Part shown: positions 27,420 to 33,751 of the stretch, in pieces
How positions within the stretch are numbered: the stretch's first letter is position 1
Layout of the letters: each line of letters begins with the position of its first letter
NCBI GenBank assembly: GCA_049324835.1
Contig: JBMOMT010000002.1
Location: 1 to 33,751 of the forward strand
DNA: 33,751 bases
Origin: JBMOMT01 sp049324835
Lineage (GTDB): Bacteria > Chloroflexota > Anaerolineae > CAYNKW01
Direction: 5' to 3'
Notes under the pieces: generated by a model
The model's database searches: none
Seen by the model: only the letters and a program-made list of their open reading frames with translations
What the model was told of the DNA's origin: nothing
Program-made: the position numbers and the translations under genes

Positions 27420-27498
27420 GATACAATCGAACCCACCAGGATTCGCGGCTTTTACAGAGCCGCACCGCGCCGCGAGGCCATCACAGGGACGAGTCTAC

Positions 27499-28392
27499 AT
27501 GTCTGTTCAAGCGTTGCCTTTTATCCTGCTCCAGGGATTGCTCTTTGGCTCCAATCTCATCGCCATGCGCTTCAGCTTGGGCCAGTTTCAACCCATCACC
27601 TTTAACGCTCTACGATTGATACTGGCCAGCCTGCTGCACGCCTCGTTCTACCTGTTGAATGGACGGCGCTACAAGTGGCCCACCGATCCGCATCTGTGGC
27701 GACACGCCGCCCTGTTGGGCGTTTTTGGCGCTGCCATACCCACGGTAGCTATCGTCGGCGCATTGCAGTACCAGTCGGCAGGTGTCACTTCGGCGCTGTT
27801 GACAACCGGCCCGGCCGTGACGGTTCTGCTGGCTCACTTTTTTCTCGCCGACGAGAGGCTCACGGCTCCAAAAGGGATCGGTGTGGCCCTGGCCCTGGGC
27901 GGAGCCTTGCTGCTGACGCTGCGCGGCGAGGTGGGACTGTCAGATGGCAGCCCGGCCAACCCTATCGGGTATGGGTTGGTTTTTCTGGCCATGTTGAGCG
28001 GCAGCAGCATGACGATCTATATTCGCCGGTTCCTGCTCGATCTGGACTACCTGGGCCTGGCCAGCGCCCGCATCTTTGTGGCAACGGCATTTGTGATGCC
28101 CTTTTCTGCCCTGCTGGAAGGTCTACACCTGCAAGATGCCACCGCAAGCGGTTACCTGGTCCTGGGTTACTCGGCCATCGTGATCGTCGCCGGCCTGCTG
28201 CTCGATTTCTACAACGTCAGACGTTTTGGCGCCACCGCCGCCGCCATGCCCATGTACGTCATACCGGCTGTCGCCAGTCTGGGCGGAGCCGTGTTCCTCG
28301 ACGAACAGATCACCTCTGGCATGATGTTCGGCATGGCGCTCATCCTGATCGGCATCATGCTGGTCAATCGGCGTCAGGGGCACAAACTGTGA
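27499..28392 (+). CDS. EamA-family (DMT) transporter
   Basis: A 297-residue protein with ten predicted membrane segments and two EamA repeats. Examples are TFNALRLILASLLHASFYLL in the first repeat and the SAIVIVAGLLLDFYNVRRFGATAAAMPMYVIPAVASLGGAVFLDEQI end of the second. Likely an exporter of a small metabolite; the substrate is unknown. ATG 27499 is chosen because the first helix begins right there and an AGGGAC-like site precedes it. It runs in the same direction as the racemase, 64 bases ahead of it. Confidence 0.85.
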   Translation: MSVQALPFILLQGLLFGSNLIAMRFSLGQFQPITFNALRLILASLLHASFYLLNGRRYKWPTDPHLWRHAALLGVFGAAIPTVAIVGALQYQSAGVTSALLTTGPAVTVLLAHFFLADERLTAPKGIGVALALGGALLLTLRGEVGLSDGSPANPIGYGLVFLAMLSGSSMTIYIRRFLLDLDYLGLASARIFVATAFVMPFSALLEGLHLQDATASGYLVLGYSAIVIVAGLLLDFYNVRRFGATAAAMPMYVIPAVASLGGAVFLDEQITSGMMFGMALILIGIMLVNRRQGHKL

Positions 28393-28456
28393 TGCCCTTC
28401 GCCTGCCGCAAGCCGCCGTCGCCCGGCGTGGCGACAATCTGACACAGGAGCCCATC

Positions 28457-29695
28457 ATGCCACAAAACCTCTCGGCAGAAGCCACTGCAAGTGATCCCCT
28501 TGCCCTGGTCGGCGTCACCTGGGCCCAAATAGATCTGGACGCCATCGCCCACAACGTGCGGGGCATCAAAGCGCACATCGGGCCAGAAGTGGCCATCATC
28601 GCCGTGGTCAAGGCCGATGCCTACGGCCACGGCGCCATACCCGTGGCCCGCGTGGCCCTGGAGAGTGGCGCCACGTGGCTGGCGGTTCATCGGCTGGCCG
28701 AAGGTATTCAGTTGCGCCAGGCGGGCATCGCCGCCCCGATTTTGGTGATGGGTCACACCTTGCCTGCCGAGGCCGGGAGGGTCGTCCAATGGGATGTGAT
28801 ACCAACCGTCAACGAGCGATCTCTGGCCGAGGCCCTGGCAGCGGCAGCGGATCGTGTGGGAAAGCGGCTGGCCGTTCACGTCAAAATCGACAGCGGCATG
28901 GGCCGTTGGGGGCAGTTGCCCCACGAAGCGGCCTCTTTTTGCGAGTGGCTGCATACGCTGCGCCCGCTCGAGCTGGAGGGCGTCTATACCCATTTTGCCG
29001 TCGCCGACGAGGCGAGTGAATCTGCCCAGGCGTACACCCGTCGCCAGTTGGAAATCTACCTGGAGGTGTTACACACCCTGGCGGCGCGCGGCATCGACGT
29101 GCCCCTGCGGCACGCGGCCAACAGCGCGGCCACGCTCACCCTGCCAGACGCGCACCTGGACGCCGTGCGGCCGGGCATTGCCCTGTGTGGCATGTCGCCT
29201 TCCGCCGATGTGAACTCGCCATTTCCACTGAAACCGGCCATGACGCTCAAGAGCCGCGTGGTGCGCCTGCGCACTTTGCCGCCGGGCTCGAGTGTGGGTT
29301 ACGGTCGCACTTTTGTCACCCAGGCGGCCACGAGGGTGGCGCTGGTTGCCGTGGGTTACGGCGATGGGTACCAACGCTGTCTCTCCAACCGATCGCTGGC
29401 GCTGGTGCGCGGCCAGCGCGCCCCGGTGCGCGGCAGGATTTCGATGGATCAGACGGTGATCGACGTCAGCCACATCCCTGAGGTCGAGTTGGGCGATGAG
29501 GTGGTCTTTTTCGGGCAGCAGAACGGCCCGTGGGGTGAGGCCGCCATCTCGGCGGCAGAGGTGGCCAATTGGGCCGAGACACTCAACTACGAAGTGACCA
29601 CCCGTCTCGCGCCACGGGTGACGCGCGTCTATTTGCGCCACGGCCAGTTGCAGGCCATCCACTGCCTGGATGGGTCGGTATCGGCCGGTGAATGA
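28457..29695 (+). CDS. alr: alanine racemase
   Basis: A 412-residue PLP enzyme converting L- and D-alanine, needed for peptidoglycan. The PLP lysine is K52 (VVKADAYGHG). The substrate-side region SSVGYGRTFVT carries the catalytic tyrosine, VGYGDGYQRCLSNR is the usual domain-two motif, and RISMDQTVIDVSHI is present. About 18 residues precede the first strand, so the N-terminus may be overlong. CAGGAG precedes the ATG. A promoter for the next operon starts 27 bases after the stop. Confidence 0.95.
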   Translation: MPQNLSAEATASDPLALVGVTWAQIDLDAIAHNVRGIKAHIGPEVAIIAVVKADAYGHGAIPVARVALESGATWLAVHRLAEGIQLRQAGIAAPILVMGHTLPAEAGRVVQWDVIPTVNERSLAEALAAAADRVGKRLAVHVKIDSGMGRWGQLPHEAASFCEWLHTLRPLELEGVYTHFAVADEASESAQAYTRRQLEIYLEVLHTLAARGIDVPLRHAANSAATLTLPDAHLDAVRPGIALCGMSPSADVNSPFPLKPAMTLKSRVVRLRTLPPGSSVGYGRTFVTQAATRVALVAVGYGDGYQRCLSNRSLALVRGQRAPVRGRISMDQTVIDVSHIPEVELGDEVVFFGQQNGPWGEAAISAAEVANWAETLNYEVTTRLAPRVTRVYLRHGQLQAIHCLDGSVSAGE

Positions 29696-29721
29696 CCTGG
29701 AAAATATAACAGGCAGGTTTC

Positions 29722-29750
29722 TTGACAATCGAGCTGAACTGTGTTATAAC
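29722..29750 (+). promoter_or_regulatory. sigma70-type promoter of the selenoprotein operon
   Basis: TTGACA (29722-29727) and TATAAC (29745-29750), with a 17-base spacer. The leader has GTGTC/GACAC (29776-29787), a small inverted repeat just before the SD AAGGAG (29788-29793), and the ATG is at 29804. Confidence 0.8.
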
Positions 29751-29803
29751 AGCAGCAGATTTGTCCTTCCTTCGCGTGTCTGGACACAAGGAGAAAAGCT
29801 TCT

Positions 29804-30391
29804 ATGAATTCGAATAACCGCATGCTCTTCACAGGTATCGTGGCCCTGGTTTTGGGCCTGGCGCTGGGACTGGGCGGGGCCGCGCTGTTGAACCGGGATA
29901 AAGACACAAACGGGGCGCCCACACACAACGCCACGCTCCAGGTGGGCGACGCCGCCCCCGAGTTCGAGTTGTACGATCAGAACGGCAACAAGGTCTGGCT
30001 GAGCGATTTCCGGGGCCAAAAGAACGTGGTGCTGGCCTTTTACCCCGCCGCCTGGACACCGGTCTGATCGGTGCAGATTCCCTCCTACGAAGCCGAGTTG
30101 GCGCGCTTTGAGGAGGCAGATGCCCAGGTTCTGGGCATAAGCGTGGACACAACCTTTACCAATGCCGCGTGGGGCGAATCTCTGGGCGTGGAAAAGGTGC
30201 CCCTGTTGAGCGATTTTTTCCCGCACGGCCAGGTGGCTCAGAGTTATGGTGTGTTGCGTAACGATGGTTATGCCGAGCGGGTCGTCTTTATCATCGACAA
30301 GGATGGCATCGTCCGTTTCATCGACGTCAACGACATCGACGAACTGCCAGACAACGAGGTGATCTTTGGAGAGTTGGCTAAACTCCCATGA
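29804..30391 (+). CDS. membrane-anchored peroxiredoxin, predicted selenoprotein (Sec at codon 88)
   Basis: A 195-residue protein if the in-frame TGA at 30065-30067 is read as selenocysteine. It has one N-terminal membrane segment (about 8-28), then a peroxiredoxin domain (VGDAAPEFELYDQNG at 47-61). The active-site pattern P-x3-T-x2-C is P81-AAW-T85-PV-U88, so the TGA stands on the peroxidatic cysteine. After it the same frame goes on for 107 codons with peroxiredoxin features (LGISVDT, GVLRNDGYAERVVFIIDKDG with the likely catalytic arginine R161) and ends at a normal TGA. There is no cysteine anywhere in the protein, so no resolving cysteine. SD AAGGAG. A hairpin fitting a bacterial SECIS lies at 30081-30116. 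Alternatives (pseudogene, sequence error) are discussed in the findings. Confidence 0.85.
30081..30116 (+). promoter_or_regulatory. candidate SECIS hairpin of the peroxiredoxin gene
   Basis: CCTCCT (30081-30086) pairs exactly with AGGAGG (30111-30116). CGAA (30088-30091) pairs with TTTG (30107-30110), and GCC (30092-30094) with GGC (30100-30102), leaving a 5-base loop GAGTT (30095-30099) with G first and a bulge GCGC. The loop starts 28 bases after the TGA, inside the 16-37 range used for bacterial SECIS elements. Confidence 0.65.
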
Positions 30392-30408
30392 CACAGGAGA
30401 GTGGTACG

Positions 30409-30774
30409 ATGAAGACAAGGTTCGTGTTCCTGGCAGTCGTCGGCTTGCTGCTGTTGGCTCTGAGCGCGTGCGGCGGCACAGATAGCCTGAGCGGTCGCAC
30501 CGGCATGCTCTATTTCTACGCCGATACCTGACACATCTGCCAGCGTATGGAGCCCGTCGTGAGCGGGATAGAAGAAACCTACGGCGACGATTTCAAGATC
30601 GTTCACATCAACGTCGGCACAGGCCAGGGCAAAGACAAAGCCTCCGAATACAACGTCCTCGGCACACCGACCATGGTCATGTTTGACGATTCAGGCCGCG
30701 AGATGCGGCGGTTGATGGGTTATCAATCGCCCGAAGACATGGCCGCAGCCATCGACCGCATCCTGGGTCGCTGA
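30409..30774 (+). CDS. thioredoxin-like lipoprotein, predicted selenoprotein (Sec at codon 41)
   Basis: A 121-residue protein if TGA 30529-30531 is read as selenocysteine. The signal peptide ends in a lipobox LSAC with C21 (LLLLALSAC-GG), so it is a lipoprotein outside the membrane. The thioredoxin-like active site is Y-A-D-T-U41-H-I-C44 followed by QRMEPVV, where the usual sequence is W-C-x-x-C; the TGA is the first catalytic cysteine. The frame then continues for 80 codons with EETYGDDFKIVHINV and the cis-proline region LGTPTMVMFDDSG. It starts 17 bases after the peroxiredoxin gene (SD AGGAGA) and 2 bases before the next one. It may reduce the peroxiredoxin. Confidence 0.85.
30553..30567 (+). 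promoter_or_regulatory. possible SECIS hairpin of the thioredoxin-like gene
   Basis: CCCG (30553-30556) pairs with CGGG (30564-30567). If T30557 and G30563 also pair, the loop is CGTGA with G second, 26 bases after the TGA. A second, closer hairpin (30537-30552, loop GCGTA) lies only 12 bases from the TGA. Either is weaker than the peroxiredoxin hairpin. Confidence 0.4.
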
Positions 30775-30776
30775 AA

Positions 30777-31109
30777 ATGGATAGTGTCAAGAGCATCTAC
30801 CAATCGTTGGAGAATTTGCTGAGCGGCGGGCAAAACGTCGCCGTGGCGACCATCGTCGGCGTCAGAGGGTCGGTACCGCGCGAGGTGGGCGCCAAGATGA
30901 TCGTCCACCCGGCGGGGCGGCACGTGGGTACGGTGGGCGGTGGCTGCGGCGAGCACCAGGTCATCCTGGCCGGTCTGGAGGTCGTACGCACCGGCCGGCC
31001 GCAGATGGTGCGCGTGGATCTCACCGAGGACATCAGCCTGGAGAGCCTGGGCGTGTGTGGTGGGGTGATGGACGTGTTCGTCGAGCCCTGGACGGTGGAG
31101 GATGTGTAA
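30777..31109 (+). CDS. XdhC/CoxI N-domain protein
   Basis: A 110-residue protein holding only the N-terminal XdhC_CoxI domain of proteins that load or sulfurate the molybdenum cofactor of hydroxylases. The marks are VGVRGSVPREVGAKMIV (27-43) and GTVGGGCGEHQVI (51-63) with the conserved C57. The Rossmann part of full XdhC is missing and lies in a separate gene at 32654. It begins 2 bases after the thioredoxin-like gene, so it shares that operon, and its end is 10 bases from the convergent kinase gene. Confidence 0.85.
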   Translation: MDSVKSIYQSLENLLSGGQNVAVATIVGVRGSVPREVGAKMIVHPAGRHVGTVGGGCGEHQVILAGLEVVRTGRPQMVRVDLTEDISLESLGVCGGVMDVFVEPWTVEDV

Positions 31110-31119
31110 AGGCGCGCCC

Positions 31120-32304
31120 TCAGCCTAACACCAGGTCCTCGGCGTCGGTGGGCGGGGCGTGCGGCGGCAGAACAAAGGTGAACGTGCTGCCTTGCCCCGG
31201 CGCCGATTCGACCTGGATCGTGCCCTGGTACATTTTTACGATCTGGTTGATGATCGACATGCCCAGGCCACTGCCCAGTTCGTGCATCTGCCTGGCGGCG
31301 TCGGTGCGGTAAAATTCTTCGAAAATACGCGGGATGTCGTCGGTGCTCAGACCGATGCCCGTATCGCGCACCGCACCCAAGATGCGTCCCTGGTCGTCCT
31401 GGCGCAACGATGCCACCACCCGCCCCCCTTTGGGGGTGTATCGGATGGCGTTGGTCAACAAATTCCGCCACAACTGCCGGATGTGATCCCGATGCGCCCA
31501 CAGCACCGGGCGGTCGGTCAGATCCAGCGTTAACTCCAGGCCCGCCGCCTGAACAGATTTTTTCAGCTCCTCGGCCACTTTTTCCAGCACCTCGGCCATC
31601 GAAACCCGCGCCATGCTCGATTCGCCGACCTTTTCCTGCAGATGAGCCAACAGCAGCAGGTCGTCCAACGTTTCCAACACCGAACCGGCGCGCTCCTCCA
31701 TACGCTGCCATGTGGGCTGTATCTGCTCTGGCAGGATGTAACCCCCGCGCATCATCTGGATGTAGCTTTGTATCACCGCCACCGGCGCGCGCATAATGTG
31801 TACCATATTGACCATAAACCGACTCTGGACGGCGTCCAGTTTTTGTAATTCGGTCCTGGCGCGGGCCATCTCGCGCATTTCCTCTTCGACGGCCTGGAGT
31901 TTTTGGCGCTCCTTGAGGAGTTGCCGGTGCTCCAAAGCGCGGTTGACCGTCATCAACAGCGCGTCGGCGTTGAATGGCTTGGAAAGAAAATCATAGGCAC
32001 CCTCTCGCGTGGCCTGCACGGCCAGCTCCACCGTGGCATAGCCGGTGATGACGACGCAGATCTGAAACGGATCCATCTCCCGGCAGTGTTTCAGCACCTC
32101 GACGCCGCTCATACCGGGCATCATGGCATCCAGTAGCACCAGGTCAAAAGGACCTTCCTGGCGTATCTTGCGCAGGCCCTCTGGCCCGTTCTCGGCCACT
32201 TCCACCTGGTAACCGCGAGGCGTCAACGCCCGGCGGCAGCCTTCGCGGATACCGAGTTCGTCGTCGATGACGAGTATGCGCGCTTTTAGGATATCACTCT
32301 CCAT
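31120..32304 (-). CDS. response regulator-histidine kinase hybrid
   Basis: A 394-residue signalling protein with no membrane segment. Residues 8-125 are a receiver domain (acidic D14/D15, phosphoacceptor D59, T87, K109). A helical linker (125-160) leads to a HisKA domain with H169 in NMVHIMRAPVAVI, then an HATPase domain (NLLTNAIRYTPKGG, DTGIGL, GSGLGMSI). The receiver at the N-terminus suggests it is driven by an upstream kinase. No output regulator is next to it. It runs opposite to the operon upstream and to the XdhC-like gene downstream. Confidence 0.9.
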   Translation of the reverse strand: MESDILKARILVIDDELGIREGCRRALTPRGYQVEVAENGPEGLRKIRQEGPFDLVLLDAMMPGMSGVEVLKHCREMDPFQICVVITGYATVELAVQATREGAYDFLSKPFNADALLMTVNRALEHRQLLKERQKLQAVEEEMREMARARTELQKLDAVQSRFMVNMVHIMRAPVAVIQSYIQMMRGGYILPEQIQPTWQRMEERAGSVLETLDDLLLLAHLQEKVGESSMARVSMAEVLEKVAEELKKSVQAAGLELTLDLTDRPVLWAHRDHIRQLWRNLLTNAIRYTPKGGRVVASLRQDDQGRILGAVRDTGIGLSTDDIPRIFEEFYRTDAARQMHELGSGLGMSIINQIVKMYQGTIQVESAPGQGSTFTFVLPPHAPPTDAEDLVLG

Positions 32305-32339
32305 GCTTTTTGGCCTCTCGATCCAACTGCTGTGGGAGC

Positions 32340-32348
32340 ATTATATCA
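32340..32348 (-). promoter_or_regulatory. minus-strand extended -10 promoter
   Basis: On the minus strand TATAAT (32345-32340) is preceded by TGA (32348-32346), an extended -10, about 36 bases before the kinase start. The -35 is weak. Confidence 0.55.
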
Positions 32349-32469
32349 CAGTTTTGAAAAACCGGGGCAAAGCCTCCAACCCTGGAGACCTCTTTTGGCG
32401 CGGCCCTGTCACACTTTTCAGCAGCACTTGGCATAACCAGATGATGGTGCTACTGGCGCGTCGTTATTC

Positions 32470-32550
32470 TTCACCGCCGAGACGCCGAGTTCTCGATCGT
32501 TGTCGCCAGGGAGGGGCCACCCGCTGCGGCCCACCGACTGGCTCGGCGGT
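32470..32550. repeat. inverted repeat element, family A copy 2
   Basis: ACCGCCGAG (32473-32481) and CTCGGCGGT (32542-32550) are exact reverse complements. The left arm TTCACCGCCGAGA is the same as at 187-199, followed by CGCCGAG in both. It fills the middle of the gap 32305-32653, which otherwise holds two promoters and no gene. Confidence 0.6.
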
Positions 32551-32595
32551 CTCTGCCTCCGCGACGAGATGTGGATGATCACCAACAGGCCAGGC

Positions 32596-32624
32596 TTGAC
32601 AGGCATTGATGAGTATGTTATAGT
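32596..32624 (+). promoter_or_regulatory. sigma70-type promoter of the XdhC C-domain gene
   Basis: TTGACA (32596-32601) and TATAGT (32619-32624) with a 17-base spacer, 30 bases before the start codon at 32654; SD GGGAGGAG (32641-32648). Confidence 0.78.
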
Positions 32625-32653
32625 CGCCAGCAACCTTGACCGGGAGGAGACGC

Positions 32654-33439
32654 ATGGCCGTGAAAGAAAAGGTGTTGGGCTGGCTACTGGAGGCGCTGGA
32701 CGAGCGACGCCCCGCCGCGCTGGTGACGGTGGTGCGCGCCGAGGGTTCGCTGGCTGATGCGTTGGGCCGGCGGGTGGTGATCTGGGAGCTGGGCCAGCGC
32801 GTCGAGGTGAGGGGCGCGCTGGGCCTGGGCGATCTGGAACAGCCGGCGCTGGATGCAGCCCGGCAGGTGTTGGAGACGCGCCGCTCCAGTCTGGTGGACG
32901 TGGACGCGGAGAGCGGCCAGGTGCAGCTTTTCGTCGAGGTGCAGCACCGCCCGCCGACGCTGCTCATCGCCGGGGCGGGACACATTGCGCTGCCGCTGGC
33001 CCAACTGGCCAAGATGTGCGATTTTGAAGTGGCCGTGCTGGACGACCGGGCCGGTTTTGCCAACGTGGAACGTTTCCCCACCGCCCACCGGGTCATCGCC
33101 GCGCCGTTCGAGAGCACGCTGCGCCAGTGGCCGCTGGACGAGGACACCTACATCGTGCTGGTCACGCGCGGCCACCAGCACGACGTAGCCTGCCTGCTGG
33201 AAGTGCTGGACCGCCCGTCGGCCTACATCGGCATGATCGGCAGCCGGCGGCGGATCCGGGCGGTGTTTCAACTGCTGGAAGAAGAAAAGGGCATTCCCCG
33301 CGAGACGTTCGCGCGGGTGCACGCGCCCATCGGGCTGGATATTGGCGGCCAGACGCCGGCCGAGATCGCGCTGAGCATCATGGCCGAGATGGTCAAGGTG
33401 CGGCGCGGCGGCACGGGGCTGTCGCTCTCGGCGAGGTAA
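32654..33439 (+). CDS. XdhC/CoxI-family protein, Rossmann type
   Basis: A 261-residue protein. The C-terminal part (about 100-261) is the XdhC Rossmann domain: LLIAGAGHIALPLAQLA at 103-119, then VLDDRAGFANVERFP, VTRGHQHD, AYIGMIGSRRR and IGLDIGGQTPAEIALSIMAEMV, a full family pattern. The N-terminal part (about 5-95) looks like a worn XdhC_CoxI domain that lacks the GGGC motif seen in the 30777 protein. ATG 32654 follows GGGAGGAG; the TTG upstream has no SD. The partner enzyme may be the hydroxylase subunits at 15407 and 16828, but no large subunit is here. Confidence 0.88.
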   Translation: MAVKEKVLGWLLEALDERRPAALVTVVRAEGSLADALGRRVVIWELGQRVEVRGALGLGDLEQPALDAARQVLETRRSSLVDVDAESGQVQLFVEVQHRPPTLLIAGAGHIALPLAQLAKMCDFEVAVLDDRAGFANVERFPTAHRVIAAPFESTLRQWPLDEDTYIVLVTRGHQHDVACLLEVLDRPSAYIGMIGSRRRIRAVFQLLEEEKGIPRETFARVHAPIGLDIGGQTPAEIALSIMAEMVKVRRGGTGLSLSAR

Positions 33440-33455
33440 ATCAGCCCAAAACACC

Positions 33456-33530
33456 CCTTCGATACGGCTGTCGCCTACCCTGGCCTGAGCCAGGACGAAG
33501 GCTGAGGGTGCATTTTGGGGACCCTCAGCC
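33456..33530. repeat. two overlapping inverted repeats
   Basis: CCTTCG (33456-33461) pairs with CGAAGG (33496-33501), and GGCTGAGGGT (33500-33509) pairs perfectly with ACCCTCAGCC (33521-33530) around an 11-base loop. Only AAAAGACC follows, so the second is not a clear terminator on the + strand. The region 33440-33613 has no gene. Confidence 0.55.
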
Positions 33531-33550
33531 AAAAGACCAACTGGATCAAA

Positions 33551-33590
33551 AAAAGAGGCGGGCTGCAACCGTGCCCGCCTCTTTTTTTTT
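33551..33590. terminator. bidirectional intrinsic terminator
   Basis: GAGGCGGGC (33555-33563) pairs perfectly with GCCCGCCTC (33573-33581), followed by T10 on the + strand and, reading the other way, by a run of seven T. It serves both the XdhC C-domain gene and the cytochrome gene that ends at 33614. Confidence 0.92.
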
Positions 33591-33613
33591 TATTTCCCTC
33601 GCGCCAGCGTGGG

Positions 33614-33751
33614 TTACGGCACGCTGGTCACGATGACGCTTTGGTTGGCTTCTACCTCGTACGGCAGCAGATCGTCGGCTGTCAGGAATATCTCCGCGTT
33701 GCCGTGACAGGCATCACAGCTTTCGTTCTGCGGCGTCCGTTTGGCGATGCT
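33614..33751 (-). CDS. c-type cytochrome, C-terminal end (partial)
   Basis: The last 45 residues of a minus-strand protein that continues beyond the window. The sequence NESCDACHGNAEIFL carries a CxxCH heme-binding motif (CDACH). A short tail follows and the gene stops at TAA 33616-33614. Short distances between heme motif and end suggest a multiheme or NapC/NirT-like cytochrome, but too little is visible to name it. Confidence 0.65.
   Translation of the reverse strand, partial: SIAKRTPQNESCDACHGNAEIFLTADDLLPYEVEANQSVIVTSVP

Noticed and set aside
29804..30774. Reading the two TGA-interrupted genes as a pair of pseudogenes
   Set aside because: Each has one TGA and no other damage, both TGAs are on catalytic cysteines, and promoter, SD sites and conserved residues on both sides are intact.
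30409..31109. Selenium-dependent molybdenum hydroxylase maturation as the role of the operon
   Set aside because: XdhC in the operon is suggestive, but no YqeB/YqeC-like gene or hydroxylase large subunit is in the window.

Overview
This is a dense, high-GC, bacterial-type stretch with 37 supported genes, one of them cut by the right edge. I see no tRNA, rRNA, CRISPR array, transposase or phage gene. The likeliest source is a member of the Chloroflexota (Anaerolineae/Caldilineae-like), often seen as metagenome contigs. This is inferred from the mix of an archaeal-type mevalonate cluster, XdhC/CoxI-type accessory proteins, molybdenum-hydroxylase subunits, DUF456 and DUF4097 proteins and short palindromic intergenic repeats. 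It is not proven.

Layout. 348-5698 (+): GNAT acetyltransferase, half-size EamA protein, nitroreductase, aldo/keto reductase, and a DUF1998-type repair helicase with an HNH module inside it. 9570-5703 (-): a tightly overlapping five-gene operon (BrkB-YbaK fusion, DUF456, thioesterase, DUF4097, ComB-like phosphatase). 9710-13554 (+): a TetR repressor with a perfect palindromic operator, an ABC-2 exporter pair and an Eis-like acetyltransferase, which reads as a self-regulated drug or xenobiotic response operon. 13889-17310 (+): a DJ-1/PfpI protein, an MBL-fold hydrolase, and FAD and 2Fe-2S subunits of a molybdenum hydroxylase with a ferritin-like gene between them and no large subunit. 22013-17515 (-): SWIM mini-protein, YbhN-type membrane protein, FAD oxidoreductase, UDP-glucose dehydrogenase, holo-ACP synthase, terminator. 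22489-27129 (+): a MIP18/SufT-like protein with its own terminator, then HMG-CoA reductase, archaeal-type HMG-CoA synthase, thiolase and DUF35 protein, the first steps of the mevalonate pathway. 27499-29695 (+): EamA transporter and alanine racemase.

The most exciting part is 29722-31109. From a good sigma70-type promoter runs an operon of two genes that each look interrupted by a single in-frame TGA. In both, the TGA falls exactly on the catalytic cysteine: the peroxidatic position of a membrane-anchored peroxiredoxin (codon 88) and the first position of a thioredoxin-like motif in a lipoprotein (codon 41, U-H-I-C). In both, the reading frame continues with conserved family residues, and a hairpin fitting the bacterial SECIS pattern follows. 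I read them as two adjacent selenoproteins, probably an extracytoplasmic peroxidase and its reductant. Ordinary gene calling would split or drop both. A small XdhC N-domain protein closes the operon.

At 32304-31120 (-) is a response regulator-histidine kinase hybrid, at 32654-33439 (+) an XdhC C-domain protein, and at the right edge (-) the tail of a c-type cytochrome, facing a bidirectional terminator.

Gaps over about 300 bases (1-347, 13555-13888, 22014-22488, 27130-27498, 32305-32653) hold no convincing gene. They hold promoters, terminators and palindromic repeat elements, which are listed separately. The 299-base gap 22789-23087 holds a terminator and a palindrome.
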